The notes beneath the pieces are model-generated. The model was not told the origin of the DNA. It made no database searches and worked only from the letters and a program-made list of their open reading frames with translations. From RGIG8244 sp045592785 (GTDB taxonomy: Bacteria > Verrucomicrobiota > Lentisphaeria > Victivallales > UBA1829), in the NCBI GenBank assembly GCA_045592785.1, contig JAZNVL010000060.1:1-64000 (forward strand): a DNA stretch of 64,000 bases. The letters are read 5' to 3'. Positions 1 to 9,861 of this stretch are shown here, one piece after another. Position 1 is the stretch's first letter; every line of letters begins with the position of its first letter. The position numbers were made by a program, and so were the translations under genes.

Positions 1-22
1 CACATCTTGATCCATTATCCAG

Positions 23-100
23 TTTTTGTAAGACTAAATGCCCTCTTTTCGTTTTGTAAGACTAAAAGCTCCTGAGGTTTCTTGTAAAAGTAAATGCACT
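23..100. repeat. Three short direct repeats at the left edge
   Basis: Three imperfect copies of a motif close to TTGTAAGACTAAATGC lie at about 23-42, 51-70 and 78-100. Tandem short repeats of this kind occur at the ends of some insertion sequences (for example the multiple terminal repeats of IS21-like elements). The element body, if any, would lie left of the window, so the assignment is a guess; only the repeats themselves are seen. Confidence 0.4.
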
Positions 101-166
101 TCTACATCTTCTCGTCGTGCTTTTAACTTTACAACGCACAACTCCGGATGAAGTTTATTTCGGGAC

Positions 167-194
167 TTGCAATTCGGCAAATAAAGGTTATATT
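167..194 (+). promoter_or_regulatory. Sigma70-type promoter for the SIR2-pAgo gene
   Basis: TTGCAA at 167-172 and TATATT at 189-194 are separated by 16 bases. The same box pair recurs ahead of many genes in this window. Transcription would start near position 201, giving a leader of about 130 bases before the preferred ATG at 334. Confidence 0.6.
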
Positions 195-333
195 AAAATA
201 GAGTCGTTTGCACCGATCTTTTTATAAAAGTTGTCCAGCCCATGGGGGGCAGGCGCATATTATAGCGGAGAGTCTTGCACATGCCAACAAAAATATCTTT
301 AAGGTAAGTAAAAAAGAGGATTACGTCACACAT

Positions 334-3300
334 ATGCATATGACAATAGCAGAGCTCATAAGAATATTAAAAATCAACAAACAAAAACGGCATACTTTGT
401 TTTTGGGTGCAGGATCTTCTTTATCTTCAGGGATGCCTACAGTAGCCACATGTATTTGGCTTTTTAAGAAAGAAATTTTTCTATCAGAACATCCAGATTT
501 AATTGACCAAGACCTGGATATCAGTCTTAAAATAGTTCAAGATAAAATCCAATCTTATTTAGAGCGAAAAAACATCATCCCTTCACCTAATGAAGATGAT
601 TACAGTTATTATTTTCGAAAATGTTATCCAATTGCAGATTCCAGACGAGCGTTTTTTCAAAAAATGGTTGACGCCGCCAATCCATCGTACGGTTATAGAA
701 TAGTTCCTTTACTTTTTCTGGAACGCTTTTTATGCTCTTTGTGGACAACCAATTTTGACACCTTGGGTGCTCGTGCATGTGCAGGTGAAAATATTCATAC
801 AATAGAGATTGGAGCGGATTGTATTTCTCGCTTTGATAGAGAGATTAGAAAAGATGAGTTTTTGTGTGTATCTTTGCACGGAGATTATCGATATGATTTA
901 TTGAGAAATCTTCCAGAAGAGTTGCAAACAAACGAAAACAAGCTTCTAGAAAAATTTTCCTCTTACATATCAAGCAGTTCTATAATCGTGTGTGGATACA
1001 GTGGCAGAGACAAATGCGTAATGTCTGCATTGAGGAAAGCATATGTTTGCAACAATCCCTATTCCGTATATTGGTGCGGATATGGAGAAAACGATTACAA
1101 TGAAGAAGTAAAAACTTTTATTGATGATGTCAATAAGCATGGAGGGAACGCTTATTACATAAATACTCGGGGATTTGACGATTTATTCCACAGGTTGGGC
1201 GGAAGCATTATTGAATCACAAGAAATCCGAAATAAATATTCAATCATTACTTCAAGTATAAAAGATCATTGTGCTGTTGAAAAATTTACTCTTCCAGAGC
1301 AGACGATTTCTCACCTAATAAAAGCAAATGCCATTGAGGTTTCTATTCCAACTCAATGCTGGGAAATAAAAATTGATTCCTCTAATTTTGTTTCTTGGAA
1401 ACAATGCAAAAAAATCTCTTATAAACAACCTTTTGCGATTGCCCCTTGGCGCGGAAATGTATATGGAATTGGCGATTTATCTCTTATAAAAAAAGCTTTT
1501 ATTGCCGAAGGTATTGTAGTAAAAGCCATAAAAACAGCAGCTATTTCAGACAATGAAATTTCTCGTAAAGAAGGAGCTATCAAAAGTTTACTATTGACAG
1601 CCTTGGTAAGAATGTTTGCGTGTAATGCAAATTTGGAAACAGATGGGCGATGTGTTTTATGGGAAAGGACACAGTATACCCCAACAGATCGTTGGGGGAA
1701 AACATTATCAATATATTCGTGTTTCCGTCAAGTGGAAATATCTTTGTCGAATATATTTGGAAAAACTTGCATTACATTTATGCCTGCGATGCGAGTTACG
1801 GATTGTAACGGAGAATGGAATAAAGATATTCAAAAAGCAGAATCAACTAAAATTACAGGTTGGCAACATAATAATATTTTTAATAAAGACTTTGAATATT
1901 GGAGAAAAAAATTATTTAATGTCTGCTCCGATAAAATATATTTCCAAAACTGCCCGGAGCAAAGTTTTACAGTCTGCAATAAAGCAAAAGCATTGTATGC
2001 AGGAATTGCCCAATCGAATCAATCTCTACCCTCAGGACCATTGAAAGACATATCTGGTTATGGTATAAAAATCCCGGAAGTTGCATTGCTGTTTGGTTCA
2101 ATAAATAAAATGCCTAATATTTCTCCAATAGAAGGAATCGTTCAATATGGACCGTATTCATCTCCTGTTTTAACAGCATTAGAACGGAAAGGTATAAAAC
2201 TCGGCATAGTAACCCCGAGTGGGGATGATGCTCAAAAGTTGTTTCGTTTTTTGGGAAGAGCGAATGAAAGCATAAAAACAGAAAATGTGCGTGATTATAT
2301 TTCAGATTTTCCAGGTTTTGAAAAAGCATTCAAAATTTCATTAGACATACCACAATGCAATTCTGATCGCTGCGAATATATTTCTGAGCATCTTTCTATA
2401 AAAGAACTCGCTGATGAAATTTGCCATGCGATTGATAGAATCAATAAGCGGGAAAGTCAAGATGTTATTTTGATTTATCTTCCTAAACGTTGGGGATTCC
2501 CTATTCGCGAAGAAAATGATCATGAATATTTTGACCTACACGATTTTGTAAAATCTTTCTGTGCACAAAAAGGGATAGTCACCCAATTTATTGCTGAAAA
2601 AACAACACCATTTAATACTCAGTCATGCAGAGTCTGGTGGTGGCTTTCTTTGGCAATATATACGAAAGCAGGTTATACCCCGTGGGTTTTGAAGGCTATT
2701 GATAATAAATCTGCATTTGTCGGAATTGGATATGCTTATGCAAATAGAAAGGAATCTTCGCAAATCGTTATTGGTTGTAGTCATGTATACAATGAAATGG
2801 GAGAAGGCCTTAGTTTTCGCTTAAATCAGCTTGAAAATCCTTTTTTCGACAAGCAAAAAAATCCTTATATGTCCAAAGATGATGCAAGACGTGTTGGGGA
2901 ATCAATAATACAACTATTTTACGAGCAAAAAAATAAATTACCGAAAAGAGTTGTTATTCACAAGCGTACTCCTTTTAAATCAGAAGAAATAGAAGGCTTG
3001 CTATTAGGATTAAGTAAAATTCCGACAGTAGATTTATTGGAAATCAACATTGCCTCTCAAATGCGTTTTATTGCTTCTGAATTTAATTTTTTTGAACAGA
3101 AATTCAACTCTGAATATGGTTATCCTGTTGATCGAGGAACTATATTACAGGATGGGGATTATGGGGCATATTTATGGATTCATGGTTGTGTACAATTTCC
3201 ATTTGGAAAATATTATCAGGGGAAAAGACGAATCCCGGCCCCTATATATATAAAACGACACTACGGAACAACAGACTTATCTACCATATGCGAAGAAATT

Positions 3301-3447
3301 TTGGGGTTGTCCAAGATGGATTTCAACAATATGGATCTTTACAGTAAAATGCCATGCACCATTAATACCGCCCAAAAAATCGCAGAAATAGGAGCATTGT
3401 TAAGCCATGTCTCCAACAGAAGTTACGATTACCGCCTTTTTATGTAA
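334..3447 (+). CDS. Single-chain SIR2-APAZ-short prokaryotic Argonaute
   Basis: This is probably an abortive-infection defence protein that senses invader nucleic acid with its Argonaute part and depletes NAD+ with its SIR2 part. Seen, numbered from ATG 334: a SIR2 domain at about residues 15-300 with GAGSS, TTNFDTL, SLHGDY (catalytic His) and CGYSGRD; an APAZ-like region at about 330-580; a MID domain at about 620-780; and a PIWI domain to the C-terminus ending in RSYDYRLFM. The usual first PIWI aspartate is replaced (VGIGYAYA), as in catalytically inactive short pAgos. In many short pAgo systems SIR2-APAZ and pAgo are two genes; here they are one chain, as known for one pAgo clade. ATG 334 (or 340) is preferred over an upstream in-frame ATG at 208, because the promoter lies at 167-194, the extra residues look non-conserved, and AAGAGGA precedes 334. 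The segment is visibly more AT-rich than the core genes. The gene probably shares a transcript with the gene 60 bases downstream. Confidence 0.88.
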   Translation: MHMTIAELIRILKINKQKRHTLFLGAGSSLSSGMPTVATCIWLFKKEIFLSEHPDLIDQDLDISLKIVQDKIQSYLERKNIIPSPNEDDYSYYFRKCYPIADSRRAFFQKMVDAANPSYGYRIVPLLFLERFLCSLWTTNFDTLGARACAGENIHTIEIGADCISRFDREIRKDEFLCVSLHGDYRYDLLRNLPEELQTNENKLLEKFSSYISSSSIIVCGYSGRDKCVMSALRKAYVCNNPYSVYWCGYGENDYNEEVKTFIDDVNKHGGNAYYINTRGFDDLFHRLGGSIIESQEIRNKYSIITSSIKDHCAVEKFTLPEQTISHLIKANAIEVSIPTQCWEIKIDSSNFVSWKQCKKISYKQPFAIAPWRGNVYGIGDLSLIKKAFIAEGIVVKAIKTAAISDNEISRKEGAIKSLLLTALVRMFACNANLETDGRCVLWERTQYTPTDRWGKTLSIYSCFRQVEISLSNIFGKTCITFMPAMRVTDCNGEWNKDIQKAESTKITGWQHNNIFNKDFEYWRKKLFNVCSDKIYFQNCPEQSFTVCNKAKALYAGIAQSNQSLPSGPLKDISGYGIKIPEVALLFGSINKMPNISPIEGIVQYGPYSSPVLTALERKGIKLGIVTPSGDDAQKLFRFLGRANESIKTENVRDYISDFPGFEKAFKISLDIPQCNSDRCEYISEHLSIKELADEICHAIDRINKRESQDVILIYLPKRWGFPIREENDHEYFDLHDFVKSFCAQKGIVTQFIAEKTTPFNTQSCRVWWWLSLAIYTKAGYTPWVLKAIDNKSAFVGIGYAYANRKESSQIVIGCSHVYNEMGEGLSFRLNQLENPFFDKQKNPYMSKDDARRVGESIIQLFYEQKNKLPKRVVIHKRTPFKSEEIEGLLLGLSKIPTVDLLEINIASQMRFIASEFNFFEQKFNSEYGYPVDRGTILQDGDYGAYLWIHGCVQFPFGKYYQGKRRIPAPIYIKRHYGTTDLSTICEEILGLSKMDFNNMDLYSKMPCTINTAQKIAEIGALLSHVSNRSYDYRLFM

Positions 3448-3507
3448 CCGCAAAAATCAAACACCTGAACCATAATTTTAATAACAATATTTGGTGGAGA
3501 AACTAAT

Positions 3508-4777
3508 ATGGTAGAAAAACAAATATTTCAAACATTTGTTACAGAAGTTATCATTCCATTTTTTTCTGGGACTAAAATCAATTCGGACAATGAGCCATTA
3601 CCTTTGAGAAATAGAAGTAAGCTTGTAACTCAATGTCCACGTAAAGGGGCCAATTATCAAAAACTGATGCCATCAGAAAAAGCTGATTATTGCCTTTCGA
3701 TCCAACGATCTTTACCTTTTTCGCATGATGAAATTTCTTTTCTTCAGCTATTTCTCAAGGCAGCAGAAGAAATAAATATATACAAAGATATGGATAAGGC
3801 GTATTTTCTAGATCGCATTAATTCATTAACTACTTTTACGATAGCTAAAACATTGGGATTCGAGAATATTTCATACCAAGTAATCTATAATATGATAAAT
3901 TGGTCTCAACAAACATACGAAGGCCAAAATATCGCCATGTGTATTGGAATAGATTCCTCATTGCCTCAAAATGGTAATTTATTTAATGTATCGTTTAATA
4001 ACATTGTTGATGAAGACTTTTTAAAGGTGTTAAGTAATGGCTATGACACAATGATTCAACTTGATGAAAATGGTATCTTTCACAATTTGACGTCATTAAA
4101 AGAAAATAATGATGAAAAGGTTTACGCCCCATTCCGTTTTTCTAAAGTTGCACGATGGACTGCTGGAAATCAGAATATTGCCTTTGTGTTAAACAGAAAT
4201 GGAGAAATTTTGATTTTTAAGAATGGTGAGTTAACATTTGCTCGCCGCAATGGAAAATGGTTTTTTTACTCACATATGCAAGCAATAAAAAAAAATAGCG
4301 GAAGGTACTGGACGCAGTTTTCCTGCAGATACTCGTGAAGCAATTTACTTAACGGCTTTAGATGTTGCATTTTCACGCACAGGAGGATGTATCGGTTTTG
4401 TCAAAAACAATAAAAAAAGCTTGTTTAATCAATCATCAATTTTATTGGAAGAAAACAACTTTAATGCGTCAAAAATGGATGAAAAAACAAAAGTATTGTA
4501 CTCAATTGTAGGTAAAAAGAAATTTTATGAAATTCCTCGATTATTACGAATGGAATTAGCAGCTATTGATGGTGCAACTCTTATCTCTCGAGAAGAAAAG
4601 TTTATTTCCATCGGAGCTATTTTACGGTTACACGACAATGAAGTTTCCAGTACAGGGGGCGGACGAACTCTAGCCGCAATGTCTCTAGGAAAATTTGGAT
4701 TGGGTATAAAAATTTCGAATGATGGTTATATAAAATTTTATACAGATTCATCAGACCCCATTTTGGAAATAAACTAA
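3508..4777 (+). pseudogene. Diadenylate-cyclase-fold (DisA_N/CdaA-like) protein gene, frameshifted at an A9 run
   Basis: Two reading frames together give one protein of about 420 residues. Frame 1 runs from ATG 3508 (RBS GGAGAAAC) to a stop at 4338. The rest continues in frame 2 (the PADTREAIYLTALD stretch) to the stop at 4777. The switch fits a single extra A in the run of nine A at 4287-4295. The C-terminal part resembles diadenylate cyclase domains: it has the DGA motif (AAIDGATLIS), but the RHR motif position reads GGGRTLAA, so c-di-AMP synthesis is doubtful and a nucleotide-sensing role is possible. No other domain is recognised in the N-terminal 200 residues. It follows the SIR2-pAgo gene by 60 bases and may be part of the same defence unit. 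The frameshift could be genuine decay, slippage-dependent expression, or a sequencing error at a homopolymer. Confidence 0.65.
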
Positions 4778-4997
4778 TGCAACGTATACGAAAATTTAGA
4801 CATTTTCTTGGAGTTTTGTTGAATTTTCGCTTTTTATTTGTAAAAGTCGCAAGTTGATATCTTTTTTCGGGGCATTTTACAGTAGTTTCGGAGAAAATGT
4901 CCTTTCGGTTGAGCTGAAAATTTTTCTCTGGTGCATAAAAAAGCAAAAACAGAGATATTTTCGCGAGTTGACGAAGCGATGGATAACGTCCGACAAA

Positions 4998-5250
4998 TTG
5001 CGCACATTTTGAAAAACAGGACTTAAAAAAAGCCTGTTTCCATGATTGATTATAATATCCACAAAACAACCAATCAAGAAAGGAAACAGGCTATGAACAA
5101 TGTAGCGCCAAAAAACGAAAAGTCAATCGTCGGAGCAAATCTATGCCTCCACAAAACGACCTGCTCCTCCGGAGCTTCCCGGTCGGGTCGGTCGTTTTGT
5201 TACGGCTATGCCTGATGCACAGGTTTATAATCAATCATAAATGTGCGCAA
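4998..5250. mobile_element. MITE-like element of nested inverted repeats
   Basis: Perfect 12-base outer inverted repeats, TTGCGCACATTT at 4998-5009 and its complement at 5239-5250, bound the unit. Inside are a 14-base pair (5042-5055 with 5225-5238), an 11-base stem (5031-5041 with 5082-5092) and another 11-base stem (5151-5161 with 5190-5200). A 40-codon ORF with a good RBS starts at 5093 and may be the start of a deleted transposase, but it matches nothing I recognise. No clear target-site duplication is visible. The flanking stretches 4778-4997 and 5251-5288 hold no supported gene. Confidence 0.55.
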
Positions 5251-5288
5251 AATACCGTACACTACCTGTTCCCTTATGCAGAAAGACA

Positions 5289-7337
5289 TTAATTTTTAAC
5301 ATAGGTAATACCAAAACTTTTGCAAGATCGATACTCCTGGAGAGAATTTTGCAACGCAAAAGTATTATTACCATCGTAGTTCTGGAAAATATCCAAGCCG
5401 CGCCCCAGAATTATTTTCCAACCGGTATCCGTGGTTATTTCCCGATCATGAATGGTTTCATCAAATGTGTAACTGAAATGGATTCCAGCTGGCATTACCG
5501 ATGTAGCAATCTGGTCAAAGAAGTCTATTTGTTTTTCAGAGCCGAAGTCATCTGCCACAGTAATGAGGTTAATGGTAATTTCTTCATCTGCAGCCTTTGT
5601 TTTGATTAATCCTTCAAACAGTTCCATAAGATTGCGGATTTGCCAGTAAGTACGCAGATACGGATCGACAATCGTTACTGTTCTTGCACCTTTGAGATGG
5701 GGAACCAGTAATTTTTCAAATGATACCCCTTTACAGTTTTCTTGAAAGGTCAAGTTACCTTCAAAAAGTTCTGCTGTTTCTGTGGATGTTACACTGACTT
5801 GCGTCAATACGGGTTGATTGGGGACATTGTTGTTCTGTCCACTGCATGTATCGTCTTCAATATCGTTTCCAGAGGAGTAATATTGTGGATATTCAGTTTC
5901 TTCCAACGTCTGTACCTTAAACGTTGTTCCCGCTTTGTCAAAATATTGAAATATCGGTTTTGAATAGGTATGGTCAAAACGCATGATCTGATCTTTTACC
6001 CGTTTTCTTCCTTCGACCGCAAATGACAATAATTGTGCTGTTTCTTCGGGAGTCGCATCATTATTCGGGAAAATGATTTTCATCAGACCGGACATCGTTT
6101 TCTGAACAGCATCTCTGTCGCGGGTTGAAATGGACGCATCAAGTGTAAAATACTTCTGATAATCGGCAGACCGGTCATCATCACGGAATGCTCTGAGAAT
6201 TTCAGCCAGATAATCAACCACAAAACCGTACCCATCTGAAAACATTTCGCCACGGATGATATCAACTTCCCATCCGGGAATGTAAAAGTGAATGCGGTCC
6301 AGAAATGCGGAGTCATGATATTCTTTGGGCAATTCATCAAATAAATCTGAATTTTTAAGCATATACGGAACGCTGTGCTGCGTGTTGCCTACAAATATCA
6401 TAGATGCTTCGGCACTCAATGTTTCCACGCCGCGAGAAAACGATTTGTTTGCCATATAGTTTTTCATTATATCGACAAGACTCTTATTCGGCTTTTTCTG
6501 CTTCCCGGCAAATTCATCAAATGCGATGGCATCCCAATAGCCGACCAGACCAAGTTTTCCATTGGAGTTATTTACAAATAATTTCGGAACGGTTACTTCT
6601 CCCCCGGATAACAAGATCCCGTGAGGTGAAAATTCCGAATAAATGTGCGATTTACCAGTGCCTTTAGGGCCTAATTCAATCAGGTTGTAATTGCGCTCAC
6701 AATAGGGAATAAGGCGCATTAACTGGAATAATTTATTGCGTGCACCAAACATCTCCGGATTGAAACCCATACTTTGGATCAGCAGATCAATCCATTCCTC
6801 AGTCGAAAATTGTTTTCTTGATTCCAGATAAAGTTCCCGGTCGAAATAGGACAGCTGAATCGGCTTCAGTGATTCCAATACCCAGGGGCATTGCATTTTA
6901 TCGTCAGAAGGCATATACTCCAATGCGGCTATACACCAAATGCCGTTAACCAATAATTTCGGATGACTTTTGATCGTCTCGGCTGGAACTAAGACCTTGC
7001 TGATTCCCAAGTTAGAAAAAGTTGCTTCGTAAACATCGGCTTTGTCATTCAGCGCAACACTGATTTTGTCAATGACTTTGTGTCTGCCTTTTTCCTTGAT
7101 CGTAGACCGGATCAATCCTGCTTCATTCCGATGTACATAATGTTCCCGCAGAATGTTTTTGACAGATTCGATACCTGTTCGGATGGATTCTTCATCGCTC
7201 GTTGCGCAATATTGCCCAAGTAAATATTCAAGGACATACGTTGGCACAATGGCATTGCCTTTTACTTCCTTTACTAAATCTTTGCGAACTACAACGCCGG
7301 AAAAAGCGTTACAAATTTTTTTATCAAAGTCTGTCAT
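5289..7337 (-). CDS. brxL: BREX protein BrxL with C-terminal MIT_C-like domain
   Basis: Last gene of the BREX operon. BrxL is an AAA+ ATPase required for phage restriction in type I BREX. Seen: a BrxL N-terminal region, Walker A GPKGTGKS at 223-230, Walker B-like IAFDEFAG at 271-278, and an arginine-containing segment LDRIHFYIPGWE near 346-357. Canonical BrxL ends in a Lon-type protease domain. Here, after a linker of about 480-525, residues 527-682 look like the MIT C-terminal phospholipase D-like fold (VDPYLR at 557, then HDREI and GWKIILGRGLDIF at 630-651), and no Ser-Lys Lon dyad region is apparent. The start at 7337 follows GAGGTG by six bases. It lies 11 bases after pglZ. Confidence 0.85.
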   Translation of the reverse strand: MTDFDKKICNAFSGVVVRKDLVKEVKGNAIVPTYVLEYLLGQYCATSDEESIRTGIESVKNILREHYVHRNEAGLIRSTIKEKGRHKVIDKISVALNDKADVYEATFSNLGISKVLVPAETIKSHPKLLVNGIWCIAALEYMPSDDKMQCPWVLESLKPIQLSYFDRELYLESRKQFSTEEWIDLLIQSMGFNPEMFGARNKLFQLMRLIPYCERNYNLIELGPKGTGKSHIYSEFSPHGILLSGGEVTVPKLFVNNSNGKLGLVGYWDAIAFDEFAGKQKKPNKSLVDIMKNYMANKSFSRGVETLSAEASMIFVGNTQHSVPYMLKNSDLFDELPKEYHDSAFLDRIHFYIPGWEVDIIRGEMFSDGYGFVVDYLAEILRAFRDDDRSADYQKYFTLDASISTRDRDAVQKTMSGLMKIIFPNNDATPEETAQLLSFAVEGRKRVKDQIMRFDHTYSKPIFQYFDKAGTTFKVQTLEETEYPQYYSSGNDIEDDTCSGQNNNVPNQPVLTQVSVTSTETAELFEGNLTFQENCKGVSFEKLLVPHLKGARTVTIVDPYLRTYWQIRNLMELFEGLIKTKAADEEITINLITVADDFGSEKQIDFFDQIATSVMPAGIHFSYTFDETIHDREITTDTGWKIILGRGLDIFQNYDGNNTFALQNSLQEYRSCKSFGITYVKN

Positions 7338-7348
7338 AGCAATTCACC

Positions 7349-9856
7349 TCAAAAATCCAGATCTACCAACTGACGGCGCAGCTGATATTTGCGGGTTAAA
7401 TATTCGTTATAATAAGTCGTACCAGACTCAAGTTCAAGAAGCTTTAATATGATTTCCTGACCATTGTATTTTTCGGCATCGCGAGTCAATACCAAGCCGC
7501 AAGTCACTTCTCTGTCACGGGGTTCTTTGCTGGTCAAATCGAAGAATATTTCATGCTCATCAGAAATCAGCTTGTTATCTTGCGAGTAGAGACCCACTTT
7601 CAACTTCCGCGGCAGCAACTTTCCTTCTACCGGCTGCTGCTGATAGAAACGTACCGCCATTTGACCGGATGTGATAACTTGCATACCGGAAATAATATCA
7701 ATATCGACGTAAGAAAGATCCCCTTCGCGTTTTTTATTGATTTTCAATATCGGAACAACGATTTCCTGCAGTGAGGATCCACCATGCACAAAACGGCTGC
7801 CGGCTCCTTTGACTCTCAAACGATTGATGGATTTTGCGATTTGGACTTCACAGTTCCCATTCATCTCAAGTGTTTCAAGATCGTATTTTTGCAGACCATC
7901 AACAGGGGTGAGATCTTTACCTATAACAAAGCGGCGATTCACCTTGCATACTTCTGACCCTTGTGGTTCCCCGGCCAGAAAGTCGTTAGTAGGTAATTCC
8001 CGGTTTTGATAGATGAAACCGTGATCTGCGGTGACGATAATATTTGTGGCATTGTATCCGGCCAGACGCTTTACCATCGCTATAATCTCTGTAACAGCAT
8101 CTTCGATCGCTTCGCAAGTCTTTATTTCGGTTGACAAGTCATCGCCTGTTTCATCGATCGTATTGTGATAAATGTAAACGAGTTCATTTTCTTTTGCAAG
8201 GGTTCGACCTTCATCTCTTGTGAGATTCATCAGTTCACTGGCATTCAGAACCGCTGATTTCGGAATTTTGCTGCTCAGGACTTTTGCTCTCGCTGCAGAA
8301 CCAAGTGTGCTTAATCCATCGACTGTAACGGAAATATTATCGCCTTCGCCATTTAATTCTATCTTTGAATGAGGAAGCAATGCAGCCATCCCCAATGCTG
8401 TATAACTGGGGATCACACTGCAGGCGGCTTCCAACGTGGCGGTATAACGATCCTCTAACATGATCTTGCGCTGCAATTCTTCTGCAATCTCGTAACGCAA
8501 AGCATCTGATATAATAACAAATACTTTCTTTTTCTCTACGGACATCGGGACAATATTGTTGTTGAAAAATCTGTCCTGACGTTTCGCCCCCGGGATCGGC
8601 CATGTCTTATAGGCGGAAAGTCGGTCCTGCCAGAGATTGTTCAATGGCAGGAGATAGTTGTTGGAATAAAAGTTTTCCACCAGATCGTAAAGTGCCTTAA
8701 GCAAATCGTTCTGATTCGCAGCATTCGCATGAAAAATAAATTTACGGTACAATTGATCCAGTTGAAAATATTGTTTTGTGTAATTTTCGAAGCCGTTCGC
8801 AAGGGAATCCATCGTAATGGTCGTGGAACTCTGAAGACTCAAAAACATCGATGCATAATCCAATGCCAGATACGCATGTTCCAATTTCTTGTACCAGAAG
8901 GTTTGACGGCGTTCCCGGATGATATTGGAACATTCAACGGCTGAAATCGTCCGGGAAATGATTCCTGATGCAAGATTCGTTAATATGTGTCGATCGATTT
9001 CCTTGAACAAATCCAGGGAACCGAGGTCGCTTAAATTGCGTTTCGCAAGATCTTCCACGATCGCATTCTGCAAAGTCTCTGCCACCATGGCTGAACATTT
9101 TTCAAATGAACTGCCGTATTGACGGCTGTCCTTGAAGCGTTTCAGAAATACCAGTGCTTCATCGTTCAGACGGATTTCAGACGGACAAGCGGTCGACAAG
9201 GTCATCAAATAACAGGCATGGAATAAACGGTAAGCAAAGTCTTTGACCGAGGGGGACTGTGAATGATACCCGTAATGTTCCGCTGCCTTTTTCCACAGAA
9301 AACCGCTTAAATTGTATTTTTCAATTTCTGTATACTTTGCATCATCGCCTTCTGCGAGTTCCTGCAAAAGTCGTTCCAGGATCGAGTCCAGTCTGCGATC
9401 CACACCCACTGTCGCAGCAAGCATCTTCATGCGAATAGCGCCATCGGAATCATGTTCTCCCAACAACTTCTTTAATGCCTGACGCCGTTTCGCAGATGTG
9501 AAAAATTGGGGATGCTCATCCGTGAGGAAGGCAAAACTGTAATTCAAACCCAGTTCGCTGAGCCAGAGAGATGCCTGATCCGCCTGGAATGTGTCGTAAG
9601 TCAGTTCCAAATTCAGCAGCCAGTTATCGCTGTCTTTGGGCGTTGGACCGGACGAAAAGACCAAAAAGCGTTTTCCTGGTTCAGCCTTTAATACCCGGTG
9701 CATGACCGCAAATTCATTGTTCTGGACTTCGATTTTTTCCACATCGGGCAATTTTAATGCTTCAAATTCGTCATGCAGCTCACTCTTCGTATCGCGCCAG
9801 CAGACAATGCGACTCTTTTCAAATTTCTGCAGCAGGATTTTTTCGGTTGGTGTCAT
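7349..9856 (-). CDS. pglZ: BREX alkaline-phosphatase-fold protein PglZ (type A)
   Basis: PglZ is a signature BREX protein with an alkaline phosphatase-superfamily metal-binding core; its exact reaction in defence is not settled. Seen: an N-terminal helical region of about 440 residues, then the core with IISDALRYE (about 446-454, nucleophile/metal region) and VTADHGFIY (about 609-617, metal-binding Asp-His), followed by a beta-rich C-terminal region. The length of 835 residues is normal for the type A family. ATG 9856 is preceded by AGGGG. It sits between rhuM and brxL with very short gaps, consistent with one transcript. Confidence 0.92.
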   Translation of the reverse strand: MTPTEKILLQKFEKSRIVCWRDTKSELHDEFEALKLPDVEKIEVQNNEFAVMHRVLKAEPGKRFLVFSSGPTPKDSDNWLLNLELTYDTFQADQASLWLSELGLNYSFAFLTDEHPQFFTSAKRRQALKKLLGEHDSDGAIRMKMLAATVGVDRRLDSILERLLQELAEGDDAKYTEIEKYNLSGFLWKKAAEHYGYHSQSPSVKDFAYRLFHACYLMTLSTACPSEIRLNDEALVFLKRFKDSRQYGSSFEKCSAMVAETLQNAIVEDLAKRNLSDLGSLDLFKEIDRHILTNLASGIISRTISAVECSNIIRERRQTFWYKKLEHAYLALDYASMFLSLQSSTTITMDSLANGFENYTKQYFQLDQLYRKFIFHANAANQNDLLKALYDLVENFYSNNYLLPLNNLWQDRLSAYKTWPIPGAKRQDRFFNNNIVPMSVEKKKVFVIISDALRYEIAEELQRKIMLEDRYTATLEAACSVIPSYTALGMAALLPHSKIELNGEGDNISVTVDGLSTLGSAARAKVLSSKIPKSAVLNASELMNLTRDEGRTLAKENELVYIYHNTIDETGDDLSTEIKTCEAIEDAVTEIIAMVKRLAGYNATNIIVTADHGFIYQNRELPTNDFLAGEPQGSEVCKVNRRFVIGKDLTPVDGLQKYDLETLEMNGNCEVQIAKSINRLRVKGAGSRFVHGGSSLQEIVVPILKINKKREGDLSYVDIDIISGMQVITSGQMAVRFYQQQPVEGKLLPRKLKVGLYSQDNKLISDEHEIFFDLTSKEPRDREVTCGLVLTRDAEKYNGQEIILKLLELESGTTYYNEYLTRKYQLRRQLVDLDF

Positions 9857-9861
9857 TGTGC

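Noticed and set aside
208..333. N-terminal 42-codon extension of the SIR2-pAgo gene
   Set aside because: The ORF is open from ATG 208, but that start lies almost on the predicted transcription start, lacks an RBS, and the added residues do not look like SIR2 sequence.
4617..5069. 150-residue minus-strand ORF
   Set aside because: Overlaps the DAC-like gene on the opposite strand and the inverted-repeat element; low-complexity Phe/Leu/Lys composition.
5093..5215. 40-codon ORF inside the inverted-repeat element
   Set aside because: Has a good RBS, but its sequence is made mostly of the element's own repeats and ends at once; not listed as a gene.
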